NCBI RefSeq assembly: GCF_014651835.1
Contig: NZ_BMXQ01000001.1
Location: 1,316,801 to 1,380,800 of the forward strand
From: Pigmentiphaga litoralis
GTDB lineage: Bacteria > Pseudomonadota > Gammaproteobacteria > Burkholderiales > Burkholderiaceae_B
Length of the DNA: 64,000 bases
Reading direction: 5' to 3'
The notes below the pieces were generated by a model. The model saw nothing but the letters and a program-made list of their open reading frames with translations, did no database searches and was not told the origin of the DNA. This document shows, piece after piece, positions 1 through 8,453 of the stretch. Made by a program: the position numbers and the translations under genes. How positions within the stretch are numbered: position 1 is the first letter of the stretch; every line of letters starts with the position of its first letter.

Positions 1-1175
1 GCCGCATCGGCGCGGTGCGCCGGGTCGCAATGGCCCCGCGCAGCGTCCATCACGGCGGCGTCCATCACTGAGGCGTCGATCAGCGCAGCGGACCAGCAGA
101 TCAGCGCCCTGCCCCCTTCCACCCAGGCGCGTTGAATCGCGAGCATGCGCGCGACGTCGGGGTGGGCGATCAGCAGGCTGGGCTCGGCCAGGGTGGTGCC
201 TGGCGTACTGACCGCCTTGCCCTGCCGTCTTTCGCCGGCATACCGCGCCGCGTTCTGCCACGCAATGTCCGCCAGGCCCACCGCCTGCGCGCCCGCCAGC
301 AAGCGTGCACGGTTCATCATGGGGAACATGGCGGCAAGGCCACGCTGCGGGTCCCCGATCCGCCACCCCACGGCCCCCTCGAACCGGAGGGTGCACGTGG
401 GACTGCCATGCAAACCCATCTTGTGTTCGATCCCGTCGCAATGCACCCGGTTGCGCGTTCCATCCTCCAGCCATTTGGGCACCAGGAACAAGGTCAGGCC
501 GCGGGTGCCCGGCGGCGCATCGGGCAGGCGGGCCAGCACCAGGTGCACGATGTTCGCCGTCAGGTCGTGATCGCCGCCGCTGGCAAAGATCTTGGTGCCG
601 GTGATGCGGTAGCTGCCGTCAGGCGCCACCGCGGCCCGGGTGCGCAGCAAGCCAAGGTCGGAGCCGGCCTGCGCCTCACTCAGGCACATCGTGGCCAGGA
701 CGGATCCGTCGGCAAGCAAGGGCCCCCAGCGCGCGATCAGGTCAGGCGACGCCGACGCTTGCAGGCACGCCAGCGCGCAGGGATTGACGGCCTCCGCCAT
801 GACGAACGCATGGCAGGCGGCGCTCAGGATTTCCTGCTGGATCGTGAACAGCACGTGCGGCAGGCCTTCGCCGCCCAGTTCCGGATCGGCGCATAGAAGC
901 GGCCATCCTTGAGCGCAGAAGGCGGCATACGCCTCTGGAAAACCGGCAGGTGTCTGCACGCCGGACGCCGTCCAGGTACACCCCTGCGCATCGGCGCCTG
1001 CATTGAGGGGCAGGATGGTGTCTATCGCGAAACGCCCCATTGCGTCGACAATGTGGTCGACCAGAAGGCTGTCCAGGTGCTGCGCGCCGGCGAGACTGCC
1101 CGGCAGATCCGGCGCACTGAGCACCTCGAACAGCAGAAACCGGATGTCGCGCAGCGGCGGCTCGAACGCAAGCAC
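1..1175 (-). CDS. acyl-CoA dehydrogenase, C-terminus cut off by window edge
   Basis: FAD-dependent acyl-CoA dehydrogenase that would oxidise an acyl-CoA to the 2-enoyl-CoA. About 391 codons are visible and the frame is still open at base 1. The start is GTG at 1175, preceded by a strong GAAGGAGG site that overlaps the end of the upstream SDR gene. Early residues FEPPLRDIRFLLFEV are typical of the long (about 590 aa) dehydrogenase family that includes DmdC-like enzymes. In the middle, MCLSEAQAGSDLG and ITGTKIFASGGDHDL mark the acyl-CoA and FAD binding middle domain. It is the last visible gene of a catabolic operon running from the importer at 9.6 kb. The family assignment is secure; the substrate is unknown. 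Confidence 0.9.
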   Translation of the reverse strand, partial: MLAFEPPLRDIRFLLFEVLSAPDLPGSLAGAQHLDSLLVDHIVDAMGRFAIDTILPLNAGADAQGCTWTASGVQTPAGFPEAYAAFCAQGWPLLCADPELGGEGLPHVLFTIQQEILSAACHAFVMAEAVNPCALACLQASASPDLIARWGPLLADGSVLATMCLSEAQAGSDLGLLRTRAAVAPDGSYRITGTKIFASGGDHDLTANIVHLVLARLPDAPPGTRGLTLFLVPKWLEDGTRNRVHCDGIEHKMGLHGSPTCTLRFEGAVGWRIGDPQRGLAAMFPMMNRARLLAGAQAVGLADIAWQNAARYAGERRQGKAVSTPGTTLAEPSLLIAHPDVARMLAIQRAWVEGGRALICWSAALIDASVMDAAVMDAARGHCDPAHRADA

Positions 1176-1186
1176 GGCAGCCTCCT

Positions 1187-1948
1187 TCAGCGGGGCGCGA
1201 GCCGTATCGCGCCGTCCAGCCTGATCGTCTCGCCGTTCAGATAGGCACATGTTGCGATGTTGACGACCTGATCGGCAAATTCGTCGGGCCGGCCGAGGCG
1301 CGACGGAAAGGGGATCGCCGCCGCCAACGACGCACGAACCGGCTCGGACGCCGTCTGCAGCAGGGGCGTATCGAAGATGCCGGGGGCGATGGCCATGGCA
1401 CGAATCCCGAAAGGCGCGAATTCGCGCGCCATCTGCAGCGTCAGTGCGGTCAGCCCGCCTTTGGCGGCGGCATACGCTGCCTGACCGACCTGGGCCTCGA
1501 AGGCCGCGGCCGACGTCGTGAAGACGATGGCGCCCCGTTCGCCATCGGCCAGCGGATCCAGCGTCATCATCCGCGCGGCGGCAAGACGCGTCGCATTGAA
1601 CGCGCCAATCAGGTTCAGCTCCAGGATGCGGCGGAACGCTTCCATTGGCATGGGTCCGTCCTTGCCAACGATGCGGCCCGGCGCGCCACCGCCGGCACAA
1701 TTGACCAGCAGGCGAGCAGGACCCTGGGCAGCCGCAGCGTCAGACAGTGCGGCTTCAAGTGACGGCGTGTCGGTCACGTCGCAGTGCAACGCCAGCCCGC
1801 CAATGGCGTCGGCCAACTGCCGTGCAGCGTCGAGCTGGATGTCGAGCACCGCGACCCGCGCCCCCGCCCTGGCCAGCCGACGTGCCGTCGCCGCCCCGAG
1901 GCCGGACGCACCGCCGGTGACGAGAACAGGAGTATCAACGAGTTGCAT
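1187..1948 (-). CDS. SDR-family 3-hydroxyacyl-CoA dehydrogenase-like protein
   Basis: Short-chain dehydrogenase/reductase of 253 aa, the usual classical-SDR length. The cofactor motif TGGASGLGAATA is near residue 11, the NCAGG motif follows the fourth strand, and the catalytic Ser (TTSAAAFEAQVG) and YAAAK come near residues 145-160. The C-terminal LDGAIRLAPR resembles HSD17B10-type 3-hydroxyacyl-CoA dehydrogenases, so oxidation of a 3-hydroxyacyl-CoA is the likely role. It sits 18 bp downstream of the ligase gene and 11 bp upstream of the acyl-CoA dehydrogenase start, so all three are co-transcribed. Oxidation of another small alcohol is possible. Confidence 0.88.
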   Translation of the reverse strand: MQLVDTPVLVTGGASGLGAATARRLARAGARVAVLDIQLDAARQLADAIGGLALHCDVTDTPSLEAALSDAAAAQGPARLLVNCAGGGAPGRIVGKDGPMPMEAFRRILELNLIGAFNATRLAAARMMTLDPLADGERGAIVFTTSAAAFEAQVGQAAYAAAKGGLTALTLQMAREFAPFGIRAMAIAPGIFDTPLLQTASEPVRASLAAAIPFPSRLGRPDEFADQVVNIATCAYLNGETIRLDGAIRLAPR

Positions 1949-1966
1949 GAGAGGTCTCCTTCAAGG

Positions 1967-3844
1967 TCATGCCGATACGCCGCTGCCGAGCGGCGACACC
2001 CGTGCGGTGGGACGAACGACACCCGCATCCGACGGGTCCTGATACAGCCTTTCCACCAGGTCAGCGCGGCGTGCCAGCACCATGCGCTGATTGATCGATC
2101 CCTTGTCGGTCATTTCACCCGACGCGAGCGAGGGCGGCTGCATCATGACCATGGCGCGGCAGACGCGGAAGGAACTGCCGTGCGCCCGCGCCGCGCACGC
2201 ATCCAGGACGCCCTGTACCCATGCGGCCAGCCCGGCCTCGTTGCCCGCCGCGGTCAGCTGAGCATGGCTGGGACCGTGCAGAAACAGCAAGGCGCCCAGT
2301 TCGTGGCGGTCCTGGCCAGTAATGACGGCGTCCATCAGATGGGGCGCGCCGGCGGCCACGAGCGAGGCGCGGACGTCCCCCACGTTGACCCAGGTGCCGC
2401 TGCTCAGTTTGAAGTCTTCGGCAATGCGTCCGTCGAACACCAGGCCTTGCTCCGGGTTGGCCGGATTCTCGAATCGCGCTGCATCACCGCTGCAGAAAAA
2501 CCCTTCGCTGTCGAACGCATCGGCGGTGAGATCCGGCTGACGCCAGTAGCCGGGCGTGACGTTCGGGCCCTTGTACCGGACTTCGAGCTTGTCGCCGTGC
2601 GCGACGAGCTTGACGGTCACGCCAGGCGCCGGCAGGCCGATCTTTCCGGCGACCCAGTCCGGCAGGTGCGCCGAAATCGCGAAGGGTGCGGTCTCCGTCA
2701 TGCCCAGCCCCATCGTCATGGGAATGCGATAGCCGCAGGCGGCCACCGCATGGTCGTCGATGGCCAGCTGCACGGCGCGTGACAGCGCCGCACCGGCAGG
2801 GAAAATCAACCGCAGCCGGGCAAAGAACGATGCCCGCAATGCAGCGTCGTCTCGCATCGCGCGCGTCAGCAGGTCCATGCCCTTGGGCACGGAGTAATAC
2901 ACCGTCGGAGAAATCTCGCGAAGGTTGCGCAAGGTTTCCGCAAATCCGTCGTCGGTGGGTTTGCCTTCGTCGATGAACAGGCTGCCGCCGTGATATAGCA
3001 CCAGCCCGAAATTGTGATTGCCGCCCGCCGTGTGATGCCACGGCAGCCAGTCGACCAGCACGGGCCGGTCTTCGCCCATGAAGGGGTAGCACTGCGTGTA
3101 CATCTGCAGGTTCGAGCAGATCATGCCGTGCGTGTTGATCACGGCTTTCGGCATCCGGGTGGACCCGGACGTGAACAGGAACTTGGCGATCGTGGACGCG
3201 GTGACCGCTGCGTGAGCCGACTCGACCCGCGCGGTGGCTGTCGTGGCTTGCAGATCGGCGAAGGTCGTGTGCGTGCGCCCGGGGATCTCGCCCTTGACCA
3301 GGACAACTTCCACGTCGCCGGGCACCGCTGCCATGATCGCGCGGGCAAACGCGCTGCCATCGGATGCGAATACCATGCCTGGCGTGAGCAGTTCGACCGC
3401 ATGGCGCACCTTGGCGCCATCGGTCGCCAGCAGCGAATACGCAGGCGACAAGGGAACGTAGGGAAGCCCGACATGCATGGCGGCCAGTCCCAGCAGCGCG
3501 TGTTCGATGTCATTGCCGGACAGGATCAACAAAGGCCGATCTTCGCTCAGGCCTCGTTGCAGCAGCGCTTCCGAAAGCTGGCGCACCCGGGTCAGGGCGT
3601 CGCAGTAGCTCAGATGCTGCCATTGGCCCGCGGCATCACGTCTTGCCAGAAACGTGGCGGTGGGCGTGCGCTGCGCCCACCGCACCAGCAGCTCGGTGAC
3701 CCGTGCAGGACTGGGCTGCAAGGGATCGGTGGCGCGCAAGAGCCAGGCGCCGTCCGAACGTTGGGTGACTTCCGCGGCGTACGGCCCGAAGTGGATGGGC
3801 CGGAAAGCCCGCGCCGGCGGCATGCTGGGCAAGGTTGGGGTCAT
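1967..3844 (-). CDS. feruloyl-CoA synthase-like acyl/aryl-CoA ligase
   Basis: ATP-dependent CoA ligase of the ANL superfamily, 625 aa with the chosen ATG at 3844 (AGGAG upstream). The adenylation motif FTSGSTRMPKAV lies near residue 225. VLVDWLPWHHTAGGNHNFG and the C-terminal stretch FDGRIAEDFKLSSGTWVNVG are features I associate with the feruloyl-CoA synthase branch rather than acetyl- or fatty acyl-CoA synthetases. It would activate a carboxylic acid, perhaps a phenylpropanoid, taken up by the importer encoded upstream. The adjacent crotonase does not look like the classical feruloyl-CoA hydratase/lyase, so the real substrate may be another acid. The frame extends upstream to 3937, but without a good ribosome-binding site. 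Confidence 0.85.
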   Translation of the reverse strand: MTPTLPSMPPARAFRPIHFGPYAAEVTQRSDGAWLLRATDPLQPSPARVTELLVRWAQRTPTATFLARRDAAGQWQHLSYCDALTRVRQLSEALLQRGLSEDRPLLILSGNDIEHALLGLAAMHVGLPYVPLSPAYSLLATDGAKVRHAVELLTPGMVFASDGSAFARAIMAAVPGDVEVVLVKGEIPGRTHTTFADLQATTATARVESAHAAVTASTIAKFLFTSGSTRMPKAVINTHGMICSNLQMYTQCYPFMGEDRPVLVDWLPWHHTAGGNHNFGLVLYHGGSLFIDEGKPTDDGFAETLRNLREISPTVYYSVPKGMDLLTRAMRDDAALRASFFARLRLIFPAGAALSRAVQLAIDDHAVAACGYRIPMTMGLGMTETAPFAISAHLPDWVAGKIGLPAPGVTVKLVAHGDKLEVRYKGPNVTPGYWRQPDLTADAFDSEGFFCSGDAARFENPANPEQGLVFDGRIAEDFKLSSGTWVNVGDVRASLVAAGAPHLMDAVITGQDRHELGALLFLHGPSHAQLTAAGNEAGLAAWVQGVLDACAARAHGSSFRVCRAMVMMQPPSLASGEMTDKGSINQRMVLARRADLVERLYQDPSDAGVVRPTARVSPLGSGVSA

Positions 3845-3920
3845 GGTGTGTCTCCTCGAAGTCGCGCGGATCGTCGAACGTCCGCGTCTGTATGAGCCGG
3901 GTCTGAACAAGCCTGACCAA

Positions 3921-3939
3921 CGGTGCGCCGGGCGCACCG
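3921..3939. promoter_or_regulatory. intercistronic hairpin between crotonase and ligase genes
   Basis: Perfect inverted repeat with 8-bp arms CGGTGCGC / GCGCACCG and a 3-nt loop, in the 109-bp gap between the crotonase stop and the ligase start. There is no T-run after it on the minus strand, so an RNA processing or stabilising stem, or a weak attenuator, is likelier than a full terminator. Confidence 0.45.
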
Positions 3940-3953
3940 CCGGTGGGTTGCCC

Positions 3954-4739
3954 TCAGGTCGGCACCACCTTGGCGGCCCGCTTGTCCAGGAAGGCGGCGA
4001 CGCGCTGCTTCGCCTCGTCGTCCCCTTGCGTCATGGCGGCCATCAGCGATTCGGTCATCAAGCCGTGTTCCATCGGCTGTTCCGCAATCAGCGGCAGCGC
4101 ATTCAGGATCGCGAAGTTGGACAAGGGCGCGTTGCTGGCAATGCGCCGCGCCAGTTCGCGTGCCTTGCGCATGCCGTCTCCGGCAGGGGTCAGGTAGTGC
4201 GCGAGCCCCAATTGCACGCCTTCGGCGGCGCTGTACACCCGGCCGGTCAGCATCATTTCGGCCACCCGCGAAAACCCGATCAGCTTGGAGATGCGAACCG
4301 ACCCGCCGCCCCCGACAAAAATGCCACGCTGGCCTTCCGGCAAGCCGAAATAGCCGCTCTCTTCGACGACACGCACATGCGTGGTGGCGGCAAGTTCCAA
4401 TCCGCCGCCCACCACGGCGCCGTGCAGCACCGAGATGACCGGCACCCGCCCGAACTGGATCTGGCGGAACGCCGCGTACCACTGGTGCGAATGCATCATG
4501 CTTTCCGAGGGCGTTGACGCGGTCAGTTCGGACAGGTCCAGCCCGGCGCTGAAGTGATCGCCCTCCCCGTTCAGGATCACGACGCGTACCGATGCAGGCA
4601 GGTTCTCGAATGCCGAACGCAACGCGCTGATGACCGGCAGGCTGATGGCGTTGCGCTTGGCGGGCCGGTTCAATGTAAGAATCGCGATGTCGTCGTCGAT
4701 CTGCTGACGGACCAGGGCGTGGGGGGTGTTGTCGGTCAT
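3954..4739 (-). CDS. crotonase / enoyl-CoA hydratase family protein
   Basis: 261-aa crotonase-fold protein acting on a CoA thioester. Landmarks are LTLNRPAKRNAIS near residue 18, the oxyanion-hole segments HFSAGLDLSEL and HGAVVGGGLEL, and GLPEGQRGIFVGGGG near residue 135. Its ATG at 4739 overlaps the TGA of the upstream LivF gene (ATGA), showing tight translational coupling to the importer. Position between the importer and a feruloyl-CoA-synthase-like ligase suggests it hydrates or cleaves the enoyl-CoA made in the same pathway. It lacks resemblance to the well-known feruloyl-CoA hydratase/lyase (which carries GEAWTAGMDLKEYFRE), so I give only the family. Confidence 0.9.
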   Translation of the reverse strand: MTDNTPHALVRQQIDDDIAILTLNRPAKRNAISLPVISALRSAFENLPASVRVVILNGEGDHFSAGLDLSELTASTPSESMMHSHQWYAAFRQIQFGRVPVISVLHGAVVGGGLELAATTHVRVVEESGYFGLPEGQRGIFVGGGGSVRISKLIGFSRVAEMMLTGRVYSAAEGVQLGLAHYLTPAGDGMRKARELARRIASNAPLSNFAILNALPLIAEQPMEHGLMTESLMAAMTQGDDEAKQRVAAFLDKRAAKVVPT

Positions 4740-5578
4740 CGTGCCGCCTCTTGAACAAGGGAAGAATGGGGGACCGGCTCCGGCGCATGCCGGGCGAGTC
4801 CCAGGTAAGCGTCAACCACCTTCGGGTGGCTTTCGAGATCGCTGGCGGGGCCTTGCAACACCACGCAGCCGTTTTCCAATACGTAGCCGTAGTCCGCGAC
4901 ACGCAGCGCGGCCCGTGCGTTCTGCTCGACCAGCAACGTGGACACACCGTGTCCGCGCAGCGTCGCCACGACGTCCAGCACCTCTTGCACAATGCGCGGC
5001 GCCAGGCCCAGGCTGGGCTCATCGAGCATGAGCAGCCGCGGTTTGCCCATCAGGGCGCGCCCAACGGCAAGCATTTGCCGCTCGCCGCCGGACAACGTGC
5101 CGGCGAGTTGGCGCGCGCGCTCTTCAAGCCGCGGGAACAGGTGGTAGACCCAATCCAGCTGATCGAGGGGTTGCGGCTCCCCCGCCCGGTAGCGCCGGAA
5201 ACCGCCCAGCCGCAGGTTGTCGGCCACCGTCATGTCCGAAAACAGCTCGCGCTTTTCAGGCACCAGCGCCATGCCACGCATGACGCGGCCGACGACATCG
5301 CGCCGCATCAGCGATTCGCCATCAAGGCGGATCTCGCCTCGGGCCTTGAGCACGCCCATCAGCGCATTGAGCAGTGTTGACTTGCCGGCGCCGTTCGGAC
5401 CGATCACGGTCACGATGCTGCCCGCCTTGACGCGTAGCGTGGCGCCGAGCAAGGCGTCTACCTTGCCGTAGCTGGCGCACAGACCGGTCACGTCGAGCAG
5501 CGGTGGCGTGGTGTCGACGGCGCCGTCGATCGCTTCGGCGGGCGCCGGCGCATCGACGCGGTTCAACATGGCGTTCAT
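4736..5578 (-). CDS. LivF-type ABC transporter ATP-binding protein
   Basis: Second ATPase subunit of a branched-chain-amino-acid-type (HAAT) ABC importer, 280 aa. Walker A GPNGAGKST, signature LSGGERQMLAVGRAL and Walker B LLMLDEPSLGLAP are all intact. An N-terminal extension of about 25 residues precedes the usual LivF start. Its ATG overlaps the stop of the fused LivM-LivG gene (ATGA at 5575-5578), and its own stop overlaps the crotonase start. In this setting such importers commonly carry aromatic or other organic acids rather than amino acids; which one is inference from neighbours only. Confidence 0.92.
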   Translation of the reverse strand: MNAMLNRVDAPAPAEAIDGAVDTTPPLLDVTGLCASYGKVDALLGATLRVKAGSIVTVIGPNGAGKSTLLNALMGVLKARGEIRLDGESLMRRDVVGRVMRGMALVPEKRELFSDMTVADNLRLGGFRRYRAGEPQPLDQLDWVYHLFPRLEERARQLAGTLSGGERQMLAVGRALMGKPRLLMLDEPSLGLAPRIVQEVLDVVATLRGHGVSTLLVEQNARAALRVADYGYVLENGCVVLQGPASDLESHPKVVDAYLGLARHAPEPVPHSSLVQEAAR

Positions 5579-7401
5579 GCGTCGCTCCCAAGGTAGGCTT
5601 CGCGTACGGCCGGATGCCGCTGGATCTCGGCGGGACTGCCGTCGGCGATCTTCTTGCCGTACACCATGACGACGATGCGGTCGGCCAGCCCCATGACGAA
5701 GTCCATGTCGTGCTCGACCAGCAGCAGGGTCATGCCTTCGGCGCGCAAGGCCGCCAGCAGCGAGGCCAGCGCCTGTTTTTCAAGGTGCCGCAAGCCGGCA
5801 GCCGGCTCATCCAGCAAAAGCAATGACGGGTCGCTGGCCAGCGCCCGCGCGATCTCGACCAGGCGCTGCTGCCCGAGCGCCAGGCTGCTTGCCTCGGCAT
5901 GCATCAGGCCGTCGAGGCCCACGCGTTTCAGGGCTTGCGCCGCCTCGTGCAGCCGTTGCCGCTCGACCGCGCGATCCAGGCGCAGCGCGGACCGCCACAC
6001 GCTCGATGGCGCGCGCAGCTGGGTACCCAGCGCGACGTTATCCAGGACCGTCATGCCAGGAACCAGCTTGACATGCTGAAAGGTGCGCGCCATGCCAAGG
6101 CGTGCAATCTCACGGGCAGGCAGGCCGTCGATGCGCGTCGTGCCAAAAGCGATCTGGCCCGCGCTGGCCGACAGCGCGCCAGTGATCAGGTTGAAGGTGG
6201 TCGACTTGCCAGCGCCATTGGGCCCGATCAACGCAACGATGCGGGCTGGCGCGACTTGAAAGCTGACACCGTCGACCGCCTGCAGACCGCCAAACCGTTT
6301 GCCTACGTCGGTCAGGGTGAGCAAGGGACCACCGCTGTGGTGCAGCGTGCGCCGGTTCAAGGGCGGGGACGCGAGCACGGGCCGGGGCGCGCGGTCGGGC
6401 ACCAGGCGCCGCAGATAGGGCCAGGCGCCTTGCGGTGCAAAGCGCAGCAACACGATCAGCATGGCGCCGAACACAATCAATTCGAAGTTGCCGGCCATGC
6501 CCAACAAGGATGGCAGCACGGTCTGCAACTGATCCTGCAGCAGCTTGACCAGCGCCGCGCCGACGACGGCGCCCCACACATTGGCCATGCCGCCGACGAT
6601 CAGCATGATCACGTATTCAAGGCTGGCGTTCAGCCCGAACGGCGTCGGGTTCACGGCACGCTGCAGGTACACGTACAGCCAGCCGGCCACTGAGGCAAGC
6701 ATCGCCGCCAGCACGAAGATCAGGCGCTTGCAGGCCACGGTGTCCACGCCGAACGATTCGGTCAGCAGGCGTCCGTGCTTGAGCGCGCGCATGACGCGGC
6801 CTGGCTGTGAGTCGAGCAGATTGCACAGGCCCCATCCGCACAGGCCGACACAGGCCCAGATCAGCCCGTACATGGCGCGGCCGCTGCGCAGTTCGATCCC
6901 GAACAGGGACATGGGCGCGAGGTTGGCAAGCCCGTCATACTTGCCGAGCGCCGCGATGCTTCCGAACAGGTAGTACAGCGCGAGACTCCACGCGATCGTG
7001 GCCAGAGCAAGGTAGTGCCCCGACATGCGGATGGTGATCGCCCCGATCACGTACGCACACCCGCCCGTGACCACCAGGCCGAACAACAGCGTTGCCCAGG
7101 ACGGTGCGCCGACGGTGCTGCTCAGATACGCACTTGCATAGGCGCCGATGCCGACGAAGGCGGCCTGCCCGAACGAGGTCAGGCCCGCCACGCCAGTGAG
7201 CAGCACCAGCCCGAGCACGACCAGTGCATAGAGGCCGATGTAGTTGGCTTGCGAGATCCAGAACTCCGGGATGGCTGCGGACAAAGGCAGTCCCGCGACC
7301 AGCAGGATCAGGGCGATCTGCAACGCCCGGCGCCGCGTGGCGCCGCGGCCCGACGACGCCGGAGCGACAGCGCTTTGCAAAGGGATATCGACCGATTTCA
7401 T
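5575..7401 (-). CDS. fused LivM permease - LivG ATPase of HAAT-family ABC importer
   Basis: One 608-aa polypeptide joins an inner-membrane LivM-type permease (about residues 20-340; hydrophobic segments, SFGQAAFVGIGAY, IIVGGMANVWG-like loop) to a LivG-type ATPase (about residues 360-608). The ATPase half has Walker A GPNGAGKST, signature region LALGQQRLVEIARAL and Walker B LLLLDEPAAGL. The linker is Arg/Pro rich. Start at ATG 7401 (MKSVDIPL) fits the family; the frame stays open further upstream but reads as unrelated sequence there. The LivH stop lies 2 bp upstream. Such fusions occur in the family, and the continuous frame argues against a sequencing artefact. Confidence 0.92.
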   Translation of the reverse strand: MKSVDIPLQSAVAPASSGRGATRRRALQIALILLVAGLPLSAAIPEFWISQANYIGLYALVVLGLVLLTGVAGLTSFGQAAFVGIGAYASAYLSSTVGAPSWATLLFGLVVTGGCAYVIGAITIRMSGHYLALATIAWSLALYYLFGSIAALGKYDGLANLAPMSLFGIELRSGRAMYGLIWACVGLCGWGLCNLLDSQPGRVMRALKHGRLLTESFGVDTVACKRLIFVLAAMLASVAGWLYVYLQRAVNPTPFGLNASLEYVIMLIVGGMANVWGAVVGAALVKLLQDQLQTVLPSLLGMAGNFELIVFGAMLIVLLRFAPQGAWPYLRRLVPDRAPRPVLASPPLNRRTLHHSGGPLLTLTDVGKRFGGLQAVDGVSFQVAPARIVALIGPNGAGKSTTFNLITGALSASAGQIAFGTTRIDGLPAREIARLGMARTFQHVKLVPGMTVLDNVALGTQLRAPSSVWRSALRLDRAVERQRLHEAAQALKRVGLDGLMHAEASSLALGQQRLVEIARALASDPSLLLLDEPAAGLRHLEKQALASLLAALRAEGMTLLLVEHDMDFVMGLADRIVVMVYGKKIADGSPAEIQRHPAVREAYLGSDA

Positions 7402-7403
7402 GC

Positions 7404-8444
7404 TCACTCCTCGGTGTCGTGCGCACCGCCGCGCATCGACAGCCACAGCAAGACAGGGATGACCGACAGGAACACGATGGCTTCCTTGAAGGCGCTGGCG
7501 GCGTAGGACACACCCGACTCGAAGATGCCGAGCAGCAGCGCGCCGGCCAGGGTGAGCGGGTAGCTCGCCAGCCCGCCAAAGATGGCGGCGACGAACCCCT
7601 TCAATCCGATCAGCAGGCCCGAGTCGTAATACAGCGTCACGACCGGCGCGATCAGAATGCCGCACAGGGCGCCGAGGAAGGCGGCGATGCCGAACGACAC
7701 GCTGCCCGAGAACGGAACCGATATGCCCACCAGGCGCGCGCCCAGCGCATTGGACGCCGATGCCCACAGCGCCTTGCCGTACAAGGTGCGTTCGAACAGC
7801 AGCCACAAGGCGGCAATCAGGATGGCGGTGGCCACTACCACGACAATGCTCTGCCCGCTCAAGGACAGGTCGCCAAGGGGCAGCTGGACGTCCCAGAACG
7901 GCACCGTGCGAAAGCCGTCCACGCCAAAGAACAGCAGGGCAAGCCCATTGAGCACGAAGTGCACGCCCACCGACACGATCATCAGCACCAGTACGCTGGC
8001 GTCCACCATCGGGCGATAGACGATGCGATAGAGCAGCGGCCCCATGGCGGTCACCAGCGCCGTCGCGACCAGGCCTTGCGCCACCAGAGGCAAGGCGGCC
8101 TGCGCCGCCCAGACGGTCAGCGCGACGATGGCCAGGGGGATGCAGAGACAGGTCAGCGCAATGCGGGCGAAGCGCTGCGGTTCGCGGTCACGTGCCGCGG
8201 CCGCGAACTCAAGCAGGGTTGCGACCACCGACAATCCCGCGAGCAGCCAGATGGTGGCCGGCACTTTGCCGTCCTGGAGCATGGCCAGGCTCAGGCCCCC
8301 GAAGACCACCCATTCCCCCTGCGGCAGGAAGATGACGCGCGTGACCACGAAGAGCAGGACCGTGGCCATGCCCAGCAACGCGTAGACCGCGCCGGTGGTC
8401 ACCCCGTCCTGCAGCAAAGCCGTAGTGATGGCGAAGGATTCCAT
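7404..8444 (-). CDS. LivH-type ABC permease
   Basis: 346-aa integral membrane permease of the HAAT importer. The N-terminal hydrophobic pattern [22 protein letters not shown] and the C-terminal [27 protein letters not shown] are LivH hallmarks. It is some 50 residues longer than a standard LivH because of an extra hydrophobic stretch around residues 65-140. It follows the solute-binding gene by 9 bp and precedes the LivM-LivG fusion by 2 bp, completing the transporter. Confidence 0.9.
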   Translation of the reverse strand: MESFAITTALLQDGVTTGAVYALLGMATVLLFVVTRVIFLPQGEWVVFGGLSLAMLQDGKVPATIWLLAGLSVVATLLEFAAAARDREPQRFARIALTCLCIPLAIVALTVWAAQAALPLVAQGLVATALVTAMGPLLYRIVYRPMVDASVLVLMIVSVGVHFVLNGLALLFFGVDGFRTVPFWDVQLPLGDLSLSGQSIVVVVATAILIAALWLLFERTLYGKALWASASNALGARLVGISVPFSGSVSFGIAAFLGALCGILIAPVVTLYYDSGLLIGLKGFVAAIFGGLASYPLTLAGALLLGIFESGVSYAASAFKEAIVFLSVIPVLLWLSMRGGAHDTEE

Positions 8445-8453
8445 GTCGGCGGC

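Noticed and set aside
3954-4739. Feruloyl-CoA hydratase/lyase
   Set aside because: Tempting beside a feruloyl-CoA-synthase-like ligase, but the motif context differs from that enzyme, so only the crotonase family is given.
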